From Temnopleurus reevesii (lineage: Eukaryota > Echinodermata > Echinoidea > Temnopleuroida > Temnopleuridae), in contig BQKZ01000405.1 of assembly GCA_036244855.1 (NCBI GenBank), positions 75,257-139,256 on the forward strand: a stretch of 64,000 bases of DNA, in the 5' to 3' direction. Positions 27,101 through 40,385 of the stretch are shown here, piece by piece. The notes beneath the pieces were generated by a model. The model worked only from the letters and a program-made list of their open reading frames with translations. It had not been told where the DNA came from and did not search any database. The translations under genes and the position numbers were made by a program. Each line of letters starts with the position of its first letter. Position 1 is the first letter of the stretch.

Positions 27101-30100
27101 CAGAAAGCCCAAAACCACGTGCTTTCTGTGCCCTGATATGATCCATTTTACTCTCGTTTTATTTAATATTAAGTGTTTATTTTATTATATCATTATTTCA
27201 GACATTTTTGGTTTCATAGATAACAAGGTAATGTAATAGGAAAAAGAACAACAATTATAGCCATCAGATGCGGCAGCATATAGCATTTATATTCCTTGAT
27301 TGCATTTACCCAAATAATCACATTTAATATACTATGAAAGTGAATTTCATATTGATTTCTTGAAACATGTTATTCTTCGGATAATACCAAATTTTCAAGA
27401 TCTTAAACATTTTAATGGAAAAAGGATGATTACAGCAAAATATAGAAATTCTATTAATTTCAAGACACGTTGTCCCTTAAAAACATATTATTTGCGATTT
27501 CATTACATTTGCATATAATGTAATCATTATCATTTTTATAAGGATTCCATTCTTGTACCGTTTTGAGGGAACCAACCATTTTGGTATAAATTTGAGGTTC
27601 TTCATGTAACCATAGAGCTTATAGAATCACTTTGATGAAATATACCGGAAAGGTATAATTTGCAAATAGAGAGTAGGCCTCATGCAGTATTCAAAATTGA
27701 CCGCATGATGAAATTAATAAACATGGAACAGTTTTGTATTTGACGTTTTGTTTCTTTTTGTAAAACTTCATTTTGACCTTTAAGGTCAAATTAGTTATGT
27801 TAATTCAGTTCCCGCTACCAGCCTAAAAGGTTTGCAATTATCATTAACATGCTCAAAAATATCTTGTCATGCAATAGTTCGGTCATGTAGAAATGGTCAG
27901 CAAACACAGATACTGCGCGGTCTGCATGCACGCGCAGGCCTATATTAATCGAGATGGTTTATGTGTTGTCAAGGGTAAATATAAAGAAGGTGGGATGAGA
28001 GTGTGTTTTATCATGTGTACCACAAGTATACATTCTACTCTTTGAAAGGAGGGGGTAACCGTATGTGTACATATTTAGAATCCTTCAAAAGCAAGTGGGG
28101 GTATCGAAATAGAGAACCAGCGCCAATACTAGATGAATTCGATTTGTTCTCTTCCATATAGAAACAAAACAAAATGTGATATGAACAGAATGTTTCTTTT
28201 TTAGCAGAAGTTTCTGCATTTATTCAACAAAAAAGTACAAATTCACAAAATTATAACATATAGAAACAAACAAGTAGATTTTTTCTTAGAATAATAAACA
28301 CAAGTATTATAAATGCAGGGGCCAACTATCGTAAGCTAATAATAGCTTGAAATGATCCATAGAAAATGATTGAAATCTTAGAAATAATATACAATGATGT
28401 TGACTGTATATGTCGATGAATTTCCAAATTTCCAAACATGTAGAATATGATACATGGGAAATCTAGGATTGTTGATTTAAAAATGTGACTGCTAAATCCA
28501 ATTCGCTGCTGAACCGTTGGTCGCTTCATTTTATCCCCAAGCCTGGTACTCAGATATATCGAACACACACTTGGTGGTGGTATAATGGTTCCTAAGCAAT
28601 ATCACGAATTCTGCTTCAAAATAAACCTTAATTTATTAGCTTGGTGAGTGTCAAATCTTTGAATTTTAAGGGATAACTACTTGATAAACATCACGAGCAT
28701 CAATTGTTCACCATTGCTCATATGTTTGTATGAATTCTTCAATTTGAGTCATCCCAAATAATGTGAAAAAATATCATTTTAGTTGCAATTTGGTCATGAT
28801 ATTTATGAATGTTGTTTGGTGAGTCGGTTTGCTCACTGGACATTGGTTTTATTTATATTTAATTAATCATGACCAATCATGGCTTCAATGTAAATTGCTC
28901 CTTGATGTGGAAGTACATGTATAGTTCTTATCGTGGAATAATGAACGGCTTTCTACAAATGCAGCATCATTACACTGGCTTTAGTAGTGCAGCTATTACT
29001 AATTAGACGCATAAGCCTTTTCAAGGAATACATTCTTACCAGAACCAACACGCAGCGATTGGCTGTATGAAAACGAGGGAAGACGTCATCAGCTCATTAA
29101 CATTTGTCACCCCGCTGCATGTAGAGAAGTAATTGTAATGAGTACCCATTTATCTCACCTGGGCTGAGTGCGATATCATACAGTTGAGCTGTTAAAATTG
29201 CACTTTCATAATCTGATTCAAATTTACTCCCCAGCAATTCCATTTCTCAAATCTCTGTGTGGAAAATCAGGGACCGCAGAACTATGGGAGGGGTGGGGAA
29301 AGTTGAACCCGAAATATTTTCAAGCAATTATTTACATAAATGGCAGCGAAAACAAAATTGTAATAATCCTGTACATAGGGGTACAGGATTATTACAATTT
29401 TGTGCGCATAGCCACATACATCACACACCCCTAGAAAAACTTAGACAGCTTGTCCTCCAGTTTTGGAGGCGTTCCGCATCTTATTTTTTTGTTGCATAGT
29501 AATTATATGACAAATTAATATTGAATTTGTGCGTAGGTTACTATACTCAATACAAGACAATATCATTATGTGTGCAATATTTGTAATACTTGTCAGGGGA
29601 CATTTTATATATTTATTGTTATTACGGGCGAAGTTTAGTATCCAATGAATTACAAATTTCATTCTGTTGGTGATAAACGACGTAGAAGTCATGTTCCATT
29701 CATTAGTGTAGATGTCGGATGTCTTGACTTTCAATTCAACCCGTTTCAATTCAATTTTAGTCCAATATCATCAAAGAATAACACAAATATTGACAATAAA
29801 AAATAGCCGATTTCTGTAACAAAATATAATTCAAATATTAAATACATACAACTGTTGTTATTGAAGAAACAACACTTGACTTGGTGAGACATGGAACGTG
29901 AGACATGGAAAGGGCTATACGATCGATTAGTCGGAACACAGTCCTACAAACATTTTGGACTTTGTAGCCAATTAGCAGCAATAAAACAACACTGTTCTCT
30001 TTCTTATTACCCTGCTCCAACATAGGTGAATATTTTGGGGGCGAAGGAGGCCTATATTATAATAGGGGAGGGAACAAATTAAGAATGAAGGAAAAGAAGT

Positions 30101-33100
30101 GAACATCCTTACCCCCTCCACCCTTGTCATGAGTAATGCATATATATTATTAGTATTTTAGGGGAGGGGGTGGGTCTTGTTAACCATTCTACCATGTTTT
30201 TGTACAATACCAGAAAGGCCCCTGCTCCTGCCCCTGCCCCCCCCCCCCCCATCTTTCCATCTCTTTCCCTCGCTCTCTCTCTCTCTCTCTCTTTACTGTT
30301 TTCTCCCTTTTTCACTTTCTCTCATTCTATTTGTGTATGTATGTGTGAGTTTTGTTTCTTACCTCATTTCGATCACAATACTTTCTACGAGTAAGGTACA
30401 AAACGAAACCCAACTTCATGTTAGTGTAATGTTATCCACCATTACATGCATGTATAACATGTATAACGAGATGTGAGATGTGAGATCGCTTTTATTGCGA
30501 TCTCATACTATATTAGGTGCGTATTTACAGCAGATTACATCTTCGAATCTCCCTTGATGGTGGAAATGTAAATTACATGCATAAATCAAGATGATATCAA
30601 TAATTATTATGCACTCACTATAAAGGCTACTGTGTTATGAGTTAGCACCTTAGTGGAAATGTATGAATAGACGTCACATCATTGCCCGAAGTCTTCAAAT
30701 CGCTTCCATCTTTTTGGGGGTTCTTGAAATCATCTTTTTATAAACCTAACTTCATTCATATTAATCATTTATTAAACTTATTTCTAATGAATCATTAACT
30801 AAACTAAATTCATATAAATTAACATTTAATGGTTTGTGAGGCGGAGGTTATATATATAGGCTATAAGTAGATGTAAAAGCAATGAACAGAGGAAAGAGCA
30901 GCGACAATTGCTTTCAATATCATATGGGATATGAATCCGGGTCCAGTGAACTATCTGAACTATAGGCTATATCTAAGCTGATATATCCATGTGTGGATGA
31001 TGTATAGGATTCTAAATACACCTGTCGTACAATGTCGTAAGCTGATGAGGGGCGGGGTAATCTCCACGTCCTGAACTTTGAACTTGACCTATCATCATGT
31101 GACCCAATTAATTCAAATAATATCGTTGCAGTTTTGTGCATATAATGCCTCCGAAATTAGAAGGGAATTATCGCCAGACATCACTGCACTGCCATTGGAT
31201 GGAGAAAATGCAATGATCCAACTGTGAAAATTTGAGTAAAATCGGATGATCCATTCAAAAGTAATGAATTTTCAAAGTTTTGAGTAGCGACAGTTGCTTT
31301 CGATATCATATGGGATATGAATCTAGGCCCAGTGAACTATCTGAACTGTAGGCTATATTCAGGCTGCTATGTGTGGATGATGTATAGGATTCTAAACACA
31401 CCTGTCGTAAGCTGATGAGGGGCGTGGTGATCTCCACGTCCTGAACTTTGAACTTTACCCATCGTCATGTGACCCAATTAATTCCAATAAACAGTGGTGT
31501 ACATATCATGCCTCCGAAATTAAAAGGGAATTATCCCAGACATCACTGCACTGTCATTGGATGAAGCAAATGCAATGATCAAACTGTGAAAATTTGAGCA
31601 AAATCGGATGATCCATTCAAAAGTAATGGGATTTTAAAAGTTTTGATTTACACCCATCGTGGCTCCTTGAGTTGGCAACCTATATATATAGACTGCAAAC
31701 ATGGAGAACTCTCATTTATTTTGTACATAGAATTTCATATGTTCTCCTTTTTTTTTTTAAAGAGAAGTGGACAAACTTCTTGGGGTTTTTTTTTTACTCT
31801 ATGATACGAAACAAATTTGATTAACATAATACCTAATGTATAATGTATATGAACAAAATGTAATATGAACAGAATGTTGACTGTATAACTTATGTCGATG
31901 AAGTTTAAATGAACTAATTTCGAAATTTCCAAGGAAGCAGGGATTTGTATTTATAGGAAGAAAACTGTATAGAGCATAGGCAGATAGGAGTAGACAAGGA
32001 AAGAACAATATGCCGCACCTTTTCTCTGCCATTCCCTCCGTAACTATCTTCAATGTATCTACAATATGAGTGATGATGCTTTCCATACATCATGCATTTC
32101 AAAACTGCGTTAATCCATCTATCACATGCTCTTTCACACATCGCTGTTATTACTATAACATAAGGAACTGATTATCTCCATAATATTCTCTACATCATGT
32201 ACATTAAACAAACGAGATTTTATTTGAACTGGAAGTACTGCACTCGATTTGGCACAGTCTCTTCAAAATTCTTAATATCGTAGTTTGGGAAAATTTTAAC
32301 ACGATGGGCTAGGGCTTTAGGGGCTCGACCCCCCCCCCCCCCCCCCATAGCCACGTAACGTATATCGCGCGCATGAATGAGCTGATCGCTCTGAGCCAAT
32401 GAGAAACAACCTTCTTTTAAAATCATGGCGGCCGTATTTTTGAAGAATATCCACGAGTCAGGTTTTTAGNNNNNNNNNNNNNNNNNNNNNNNNNNNNNNN
32501 NNNNNNNNNNNNNNNNNNNNNNNNNNNNNNNNNNNNNNNNNNNNNNNNNNNNNNNNNNNNNNNNNNNNNNNNNNNNNNNNNNNNNNNNNNNNNNNNNNNN
32601 NNNNNNNNNNNNNNNNNGGGGGAGAGAGCGAGGAGGGCATAAAATGCAAGACAACATTTGAAACATAAAATTATTCATGATCCATACTTTGGAGTACTTG
32701 TTCCTTCCTTATCACTTTCAAATAAAAATATATATAATCCACAACATCTAGAATTTTTTTTTGGATTTTGAGATCTATATTAAAGCACACCTTGTGTTGA
32801 TGTCGTGAAAAAAGGGACGGCCTAAACGTTTGAATTCCATTGCGTTAACCACCTATGAACCCAGTTTTCTGTAGTTATTATCTGCACTCAGGGGGTTATA
32901 AGGTGAACCTGCTGGGGTTTCTCTCAAGTTCAATGTAATATGATGAGATGTTTCAAAATGGGTGGAATGTTTGAATATTGATGCTAATCCTGCTACGGCT
33001 AAGTCATTTATTGCGTTAATATCCACTGTAAATTTAGGTTAATTTACGGTCCCAATGCGCACATGCATATACACATGCATATTCACACCAGTCAAGCGTC

Positions 33101-36100
33101 TGTGTATGTAATTCTGCGCAAACGAATTATTGAATAAATTCAATTTCCACCGGGCATCATGAACATAATTTAGTTTATGATATATATTGGCTTAAAATCC
33201 CACTCCTTCTTATTCTGAATCGACGTCACAGTGAAGATATTGTCTTGTGATATATATAGATCGTGAAGAGAGGTGCGCCAAACGTGCCACAAACGAATGA
33301 AAATATTACAAGAGCACCACAGTGTCACCTTTCTAAAATGTATCTCTATTAGAGATATTTTTTTTTAATATGATAGTAAAATACAGTGAAATACAGCCAC
33401 GTATAATAGAGATAATAATTGTGTTCACTGTGACAAAAAATTGTAACAACATAAGAGTACTCTTTTTTGCTACCTTATGTTATTCTTTCATGGTAATACA
33501 TGAGGAGGCAAAGCATAAATATCGAAATTAAGATATTACAAAATTATGAAAATAGCACATACAAAGAAATTAAGGTGCAATTTGGCACCCCAAACTGTGC
33601 GACCGCCGCGCTGGCACAATAGCTGTATACTTGAAGGTGCATTATTCCCATCTTATAGGGTACATTACCTCCACTCCAGGGTTTAAATCTTTAGGGTGCT
33701 GCTATAGCACCAGTGGCTACATCATAACTTCTTATAATGTGCAGCATAAATTCTAAATTGTTCCTTATTATATTTTGCTTAATTTCATTATTTTCCCTCT
33801 CCCATAGAGCCTCCAAGGTAACAAGGACAAGGACTACATCGGGGCTCTGGACAAAGCCTTCGAGGTGATTCCAGACCCAATACGATTCCTGGCTCATAAC
33901 ATGTCTCGATGTCTGCGCTGTGCCGTGGTCGGGAACTCAGGCAATCTCAAAGACAGCGGCTACGGACCCGCCATCGATGCCCATGACGCTGTCATCAGGT
34001 GAGGCCCCGGTCACATAGGACCCCGGAAGCAACACGATTCAACACGACTCTTTATTAATTCACAGTTAACTGCCTCCGAATGAAGAGTCGTGTTGAGTCG
34101 TATTACTTCCGGGCTCCTATGTGACCGGGGCTTAATAGTTCAGTCATGCATTGCGTTTACAACCAGCGTACATCAATAGCAGCATAACATTTATTCGAAG
34201 TGTCGTGGTGTAGTGGTTTTGACTCTCGCCTTTCAACTAGAGGGTCGGAGGTTCGATTCCCACCAATGACGTTAATTCTCTTCAGCAAGAAATTCATCTA
34301 CTTTGTGTTGCACTCATCCCAGGCGATATGCAGGAGTATTCCCTAGACACAGGTCAAAGACGCAGGTAATTCGCTGGACTGACGTTCGGGCGTATGCTCC
34401 TTGAGCGCAAACCGAACGTCAGTCCACCGTGTGATCAGCGTATACTCTGAGCACATGTAGCATTTTTAACCTTAAAAAAAAACGCTGGTCTGGCGCACGC
34501 TAAAGACACAAATGTGAGAGTAGCTAACCTAAATACCGACTCACACCTGTGCGTTTTTAGCCTGCGTCGGCCTACCGTTTTTGGAAATTAAAAACGCTCC
34601 CTGAACGCACAGCATACGCAGATCAGACGATGGACTGACGTGCGGCTTGTGCTCGACGATCGTAGAACGAGCGTCAGTCCACCGTATGACATGTATGACC
34701 TGCGTCTTTGTGCGTCAAGGGAGCCTTTATTTTAATTTTCAAAAACGCTGGGCAGACGCAGGCTAAAAACGCTAAGGTATGAGTCGGCCTTTAAGCTAGG
34801 ACTTAGGGAAGTAATTGCACATCCACGGATCTAGAGATCAAAATAGCCCATAGTTTTTACGGAAGTTATAGGTTTTACATTCAAGAAACTAGGAACTATG
34901 ACAGTCCTACGGAAGCTTATACGTACAGAACAGCGCGAAGGCCAGTTTGTACAAATCGCCTTCTAACCTTCTCGCTTTAAACAAGGCGCCAAGGAAAGTT
35001 GGTACAAGTCACCTTCTTCAGATTACATCTGCCTCCTTCAGGGTTGAAGATTCTTGCAGACGGAAATGATTTGGTGGTACATGTGTGGGTAGCTAGGTTC
35101 AGGTATTTTGTGCGGGTATATATAAGTGCAAGTAAAAAGTCGCGTCTGGCTTAGCTCTGGCCTTCCGCCAGTCACAGGCGGAAGGCTTTTGAAGATGAGG
35201 CGTTTATTATGGAGGAAGGGAGAGCATTCCATGCTTTAACAGTCCTTGGGAAGAATGACTGTCGGTGCTGTTCTGTTCTTGAATGAGGCACTTGATACAT
35301 GGTGCTACTCCTCTGTTGAGATCGGGTTCTGCTAGGCCCAGCTGATGGTGTGATGAACTTGTCTAGTACATAAGGACAAGTCTGGAGTCTTCTCGACGTG
35401 TTTGCAGTGTTGGCCACTCAAGTTGCTCCAGCACTGATGTCACACTCGAGGTGTTGTGATACCTGTTGAGCACAAACCGAGCTGCCCGCCTCTGGATCAT
35501 CTCGATTTGGTGAATGAGATGCTTGGTCGATGGATCCCAGACTGCTGAGCAGTATTCCACCAGAGGTCGCACAAGTGCTTTGTAAGCAGTGGCTTTCAGC
35601 TTGGGTGAGTGGATGCGGAGATTTCTGCGCAGGAAGGCAAGTGTAGTGTTGGCCTTTCGACATAGATTACCGACATGCTGATTCCATTTCAGGTCTGTTG
35701 TGATTGTGACACCAATATATTTGGAAGCTGTGGTCACTTTCAGCACGTAGTTGTTTAAGGTGTAGACATGGTTGGTCTAATTCCTCTTCCTGGACACTCT
35801 GATGACTTCGCATTTTTAGGTATTGAGTTCCATCATCCAGTTTGACGACCATTCACTGATTTTGTCCAGATCCACTTGGAGTTGTTGGGTGTCTTGCTGA
35901 TTCTTGATAGCAAGATACATGATTGCATCATCAGCGAAGAGTCTCACTGGGGATGAGAGTTTATCAGGCAGGTCGTTGATGTAGTGGATGAAGAGGCATG
36001 GTCCGAGGACAGAGCCTTGGGGAACACCTGACAGAACATCAACAGTGGTCGAGTGGTACCATCCAGAACAACTTGCCGTTTTCTATGGTTGAGGAAGCTT

Positions 36101-39100
36101 GAGATCCAGCTGTTGTTCTTGTCTTTTTTTGTCTTAGCACCAAGGAGACATTATAAAAGTCCCATTCTCACATTCTCGTCATAGAGAAGGCACTCTGACA
36201 AGTCTTTTATTAATATTTTTACAAGTTAGCAAAAATCAAGGTGCCGTGGCGAGTTGAACTACTCGCCTTCCTGCTGCACGTATAAGCATCCGTAAGGATG
36301 CCGTAGCTTCTGAAACCTTCAGGTTTTGACTCTATAAGTGTGAACCCTACTAGTCTTTCAGGAATCTTGGTCCAAAAGCATGTATCGCTGAAGGAAAATG
36401 TACTTGTTCACTGCTATTATACGGTTTCCAGTAAATATAAACTTGCAATAAGAATTCTTATGGGGTAGGGAGATGGTTGGGGTGGGGTCAATTTTCGCTG
36501 TATGTGTCTTTGGATGATTGATCAAGCACAGTTTAACATGAATAAAGACCACAATGCACTAAGAATACAGCCTGCAAATTTAATGGTACTACCTTGACAT
36601 CGAAAAAACAACACCATTTTGCTCTCTACATTGCAGCTTACGTGTAAATTGGCTCAGTGGAATATTTTTCATGGGAATGAAGATATCTCCTTTCACATTA
36701 CGATTCATTCAATCGTGCTAAATAACAGAATTTTGTATTTGGAGAATTATTTATACCCTAGGGAGGGTGTGTGAGGGAGGGTTCAGACTGGTGCAGTGGG
36801 ATCAAAGTTCTTAGGTCAGATTTATAAAACGGGTGTCAACTTGTCAATATCTAGCATTTCTGAGGTTTTATGGTTTTACAATGTGCAACAGAGGGATGAT
36901 CCCTGCTCTTCGACTTGTTACATAAACACCTGATAAGAGATGCAATTAAAACTTACCATAAATATCAATCATAGGTCTATGACAAATCGTGCATCATAGA
37001 GATAGGATTAATTTTCAATCTATTGTATGTTAAAGGCTCCAGATTTAACATGTTTAACGAAGTATTTCGTTTGGGATTCCTGCCCATGAAAAGAGAAATA
37101 ACGCAATAACATACAAAGGTAAAGGATGAGAAGAAGTAAGTGGCGAAAAAGAAGGAGTAAAAAGAAAAGCAAGAAGAGGAAGAAGAAGTATAAGAAGGTG
37201 AGAAGAAGCAGAAAAGGGAAGCCCGAGGAAAACAAGCGGAGAGAGGAATGGGATGGGATGGACGAAGACCGGAAAGAGATGGAGGATGACAAAAAGGACC
37301 AAATGGGGGGGGGGGGGGACACTAGTAAAACGAAAAAGGAAATGAACTCCGGGGTCCGCCCATTATAAACTTGAATTATAGATTTCTATGTTTTAGTATA
37401 CCGGTACATGTATTTAGAACTTACTTTCAATCGTGCTTTCATGTTTGCAATTAAAATAATATTTAGATTTCACAAAATATGTTTAAAAAATGACACAGTC
37501 AGATTTCAATCACGCATTGAGATTACACAAACGAGCTTCACAAATCTTTGTCTCAAACACTCTAGAAATGACGAATAAGTAGGTAAAATTAATGAAGATG
37601 GAAAGATGAATAAATGAACGGATAAATTGGCACAAATAGAGATCAATACCTTACTGTTACTTAATTCATATTCGATCTAATACTGTTATATTGAATAATA
37701 GATTTCAGTTGTTTTTGTTTTGTTTGTGTGTATATATTATGTATACTTATTTTTCTTATTCTACACCTGCAGGATCAACCAGGCAAAAGTGAAGGGATTT
37801 GAGAAAGATGTCGGGAAGAGGGAAACGCATCGACTCATGTATCCTGAAAGCTTCATGGACATTCCAAGAGAAACGAATTTTGTTCTACTAAATTTCAAAG
37901 TGATCGATATAAGATGGGCAAGAAGTGCAATAACAACAGGTGAAATCACGAAGTAAGTACCCAACCAATATTACATTGTTTGTTAGAATTCCCTTTCATT
38001 TTCTCTTTTTTGTTGTTGAAATTTTTCCAAAATCAATGGAAGATATATAATAACGCCGATCTTTTAAAACTTGTATATGATGATAAATAACTACGTTCCC
38101 ATCAGATTGCTCGGGCAACACATTTTCATTGTTGGTGCGAAATATTTATAATGCATTTGATTATAAGTGATGAACTACCCAACAGTACTGCTTCTATCCA
38201 TTGAATAATGTTTTTTTTTTTTTTTCATGTTTGCTCAAATGACGAGTAGCGAAACACACCGAATCTGTATTTTGTCTAGGGTTATTTTGTGGACGTTGAC
38301 TCAAGTTATCAACTGACATTATGACCATAGTGAATAATAATTATTGTAAGTGAACATACTCTCCAATTTGTCAAGTATTTAATCTAAACCTTGATATACT
38401 AGTATATCGGAGTATATATATGAATTCATATTGGTTCACACATGATGTCCTTTATTGTAAAATATTGGAATACAGTTTGAGTAGATAAGTATACTGATGA
38501 ATTGATCATTATTTTTGTACATCAACCTTACATGCTTTTAACCATAACGTAGATTGGTTGAATCATAAACTAACGGTGGGAAATTAAAAAAAAAACATAA
38601 AAACATTTTGGTGAAAATTTCTTTTAATTTCTATTAACTTTTTTTTCTATTGCAGAACATATGCTAATGTGAAACGTATGATCAAAGTTGCTCCATCAAA
38701 AGTAAGTATATCAACTATACGTTTTTGTTGTCGTTTTCTTCGGTACAGGGAGGGTGTTTCATGAAGCTTGTTACAGCGACAATTTTAGTCAGTGTTGACT
38801 TATCAAAAGAAGCGCTTGAATTTGATCAGATGAAAACCGCTTTATCTGGCAGATGTTCGAGAAAGAGTGCAAGTCACTGCGACGTGCTTGATGAAACGCC
38901 CTCCAGTAGAGTATCATTTACACAAAACATAGTGGAAGACTATACTGGCGCAGCAGATCCATAACATATTTTATTACTACATTAATGTGTGCTATAAATC
39001 AAACGAGGTCCGAGTCAATCATTTTTGTACATTGAACCCTATCACAATTTATTTCTAGATTTGCTTTAACCTCGATTAACATGATCACAGCTTATTCAGA

Positions 39101-40302
39101 GGTGTTTTTATTTATTTATGTATTTATTTATCTATTCATTCATTTTTTTCCTTATTATTATCGGTGATCCATTGTAATCTGTAATTCAGTTTTTAGTAAT
39201 GTTCAACAGTTTAAACATGTAATAACGTACTATAGGCTCGGAACATATGATATGAGGTCATTAAGAAATAAAATCATAATTTATACGATGATTTGTCCAA
39301 CGTCGAAATTAATTTACTCCTATCCATGCACCTAATGAAGTAGGTTAACAATCGCGATTCAGAATTTGTCTTTATTGAGGTAGTCCTTTCTCATCGACCA
39401 AAACTTCTAACCTCGCATCTAAAATTTGCCTCCCCTTGATCTATTCAGTCTGTGTGAATTTGCAACATTGTATATGCCAAGTGCATGGGTCCAGGGCAGT
39501 CACATCGCCAATCTGATCCCAACTAGTTCTCAACCCGAGTCAAATCTATCTTACAAAGGAAAGGTTGAAAGAAAAAAAGTGTTGATAATTTTTGTCTTAT
39601 GTTTTCATTAAGGTCATCCAATGAAATATATTTTAACAAGCTATGATCAGACTTACGATGCGACTACACTATAAGGAAGAAAGCACGAGCAAACGTGTGA
39701 GCGAAGGAATAATATACAGACATGCATAATCGATTTGATCATTGGTTTGTTTTATTTTCTCTTTCTGTTGCCAGATCTTATTTTACAATCCAGCATTGAT
39801 GTTCCACATACATCGTGAATGGATTGACCGTAAAGGGCGCTATCCATCATCTGGGACGCTGGCAGTCTTCTTTGCAATCCAGTTCTGCGATGAGGTATAA
39901 TTTTAATCAAATATTGGTTTATATTTACAAATTATATAGACTGCCCTCCTCACTGTATGAGAATCGTTGCAACCCACCCCCTCCCCCCCAAAAAAAAATA
40001 GAAGATGATAATACATGTACCATAAAAAAAATGGGCGGTCGAACATGCCAAATGCCGAAAATCTTTTTCGAAATAAGGATCTCATAGTATTTCTCCCTGA
40101 ATAGCCTATTCTTCATTGGAAATTGCATTCTTTCTATATTATTGTTGTCTTTTAATACTTTTAAAGACATTTTGCATACGTCGCTTGTAAAGCTCTTCGA
40201 TAGGGGGTAATTTTTAAAAGCCTGTAGACACACATCCTATTTTGTGGCATCACAAAGAAACCGAAACAAGCAGTATACATATGGTTGACTGCGTATGTAT
40301 GA

Positions 40303-40341
<39 letters not shown>

Positions 40342-40349
40342 TGTGTGTA

Positions 40350-40385
<36 letters not shown>

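Larger units (their letters stand above)
13544..33807 (+). other. Intron 1 of the sialyltransferase gene, 20.3 kb
   Basis: It joins a GTAAGA donor to a TTTCCCTCTCCCATAG acceptor. No additional exon is recognisable. It is filled with the repeats listed separately: SINEs, MITEs, a histone-signal palindrome, the triplicated segment at 16081-21977 and the 2.2 kb duplication at 24283-29171. Between these, at about 15300-15880, 22000-24280 and 29500-30890, I see only AT-rich DNA without clear features. A long first intron is common in animal glycosyltransferase genes. Enhancers may lie here but cannot be identified from sequence alone. Confidence 0.85.

Noticed and set aside
34200..34270. Possible tRNA gene with good A and B boxes
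   Set aside because: The arms do not form a full cloverleaf and the SINE body follows directly. The same head occurs in SINEs at 17975-18280 and 20609-20914.
37126..37368. Lys/Arg-rich 80-aa frame
   Set aside because: A purine-rich low-complexity tract ending in poly-G. No homologous domain and it lies within intron 2 of the sialyltransferase gene.
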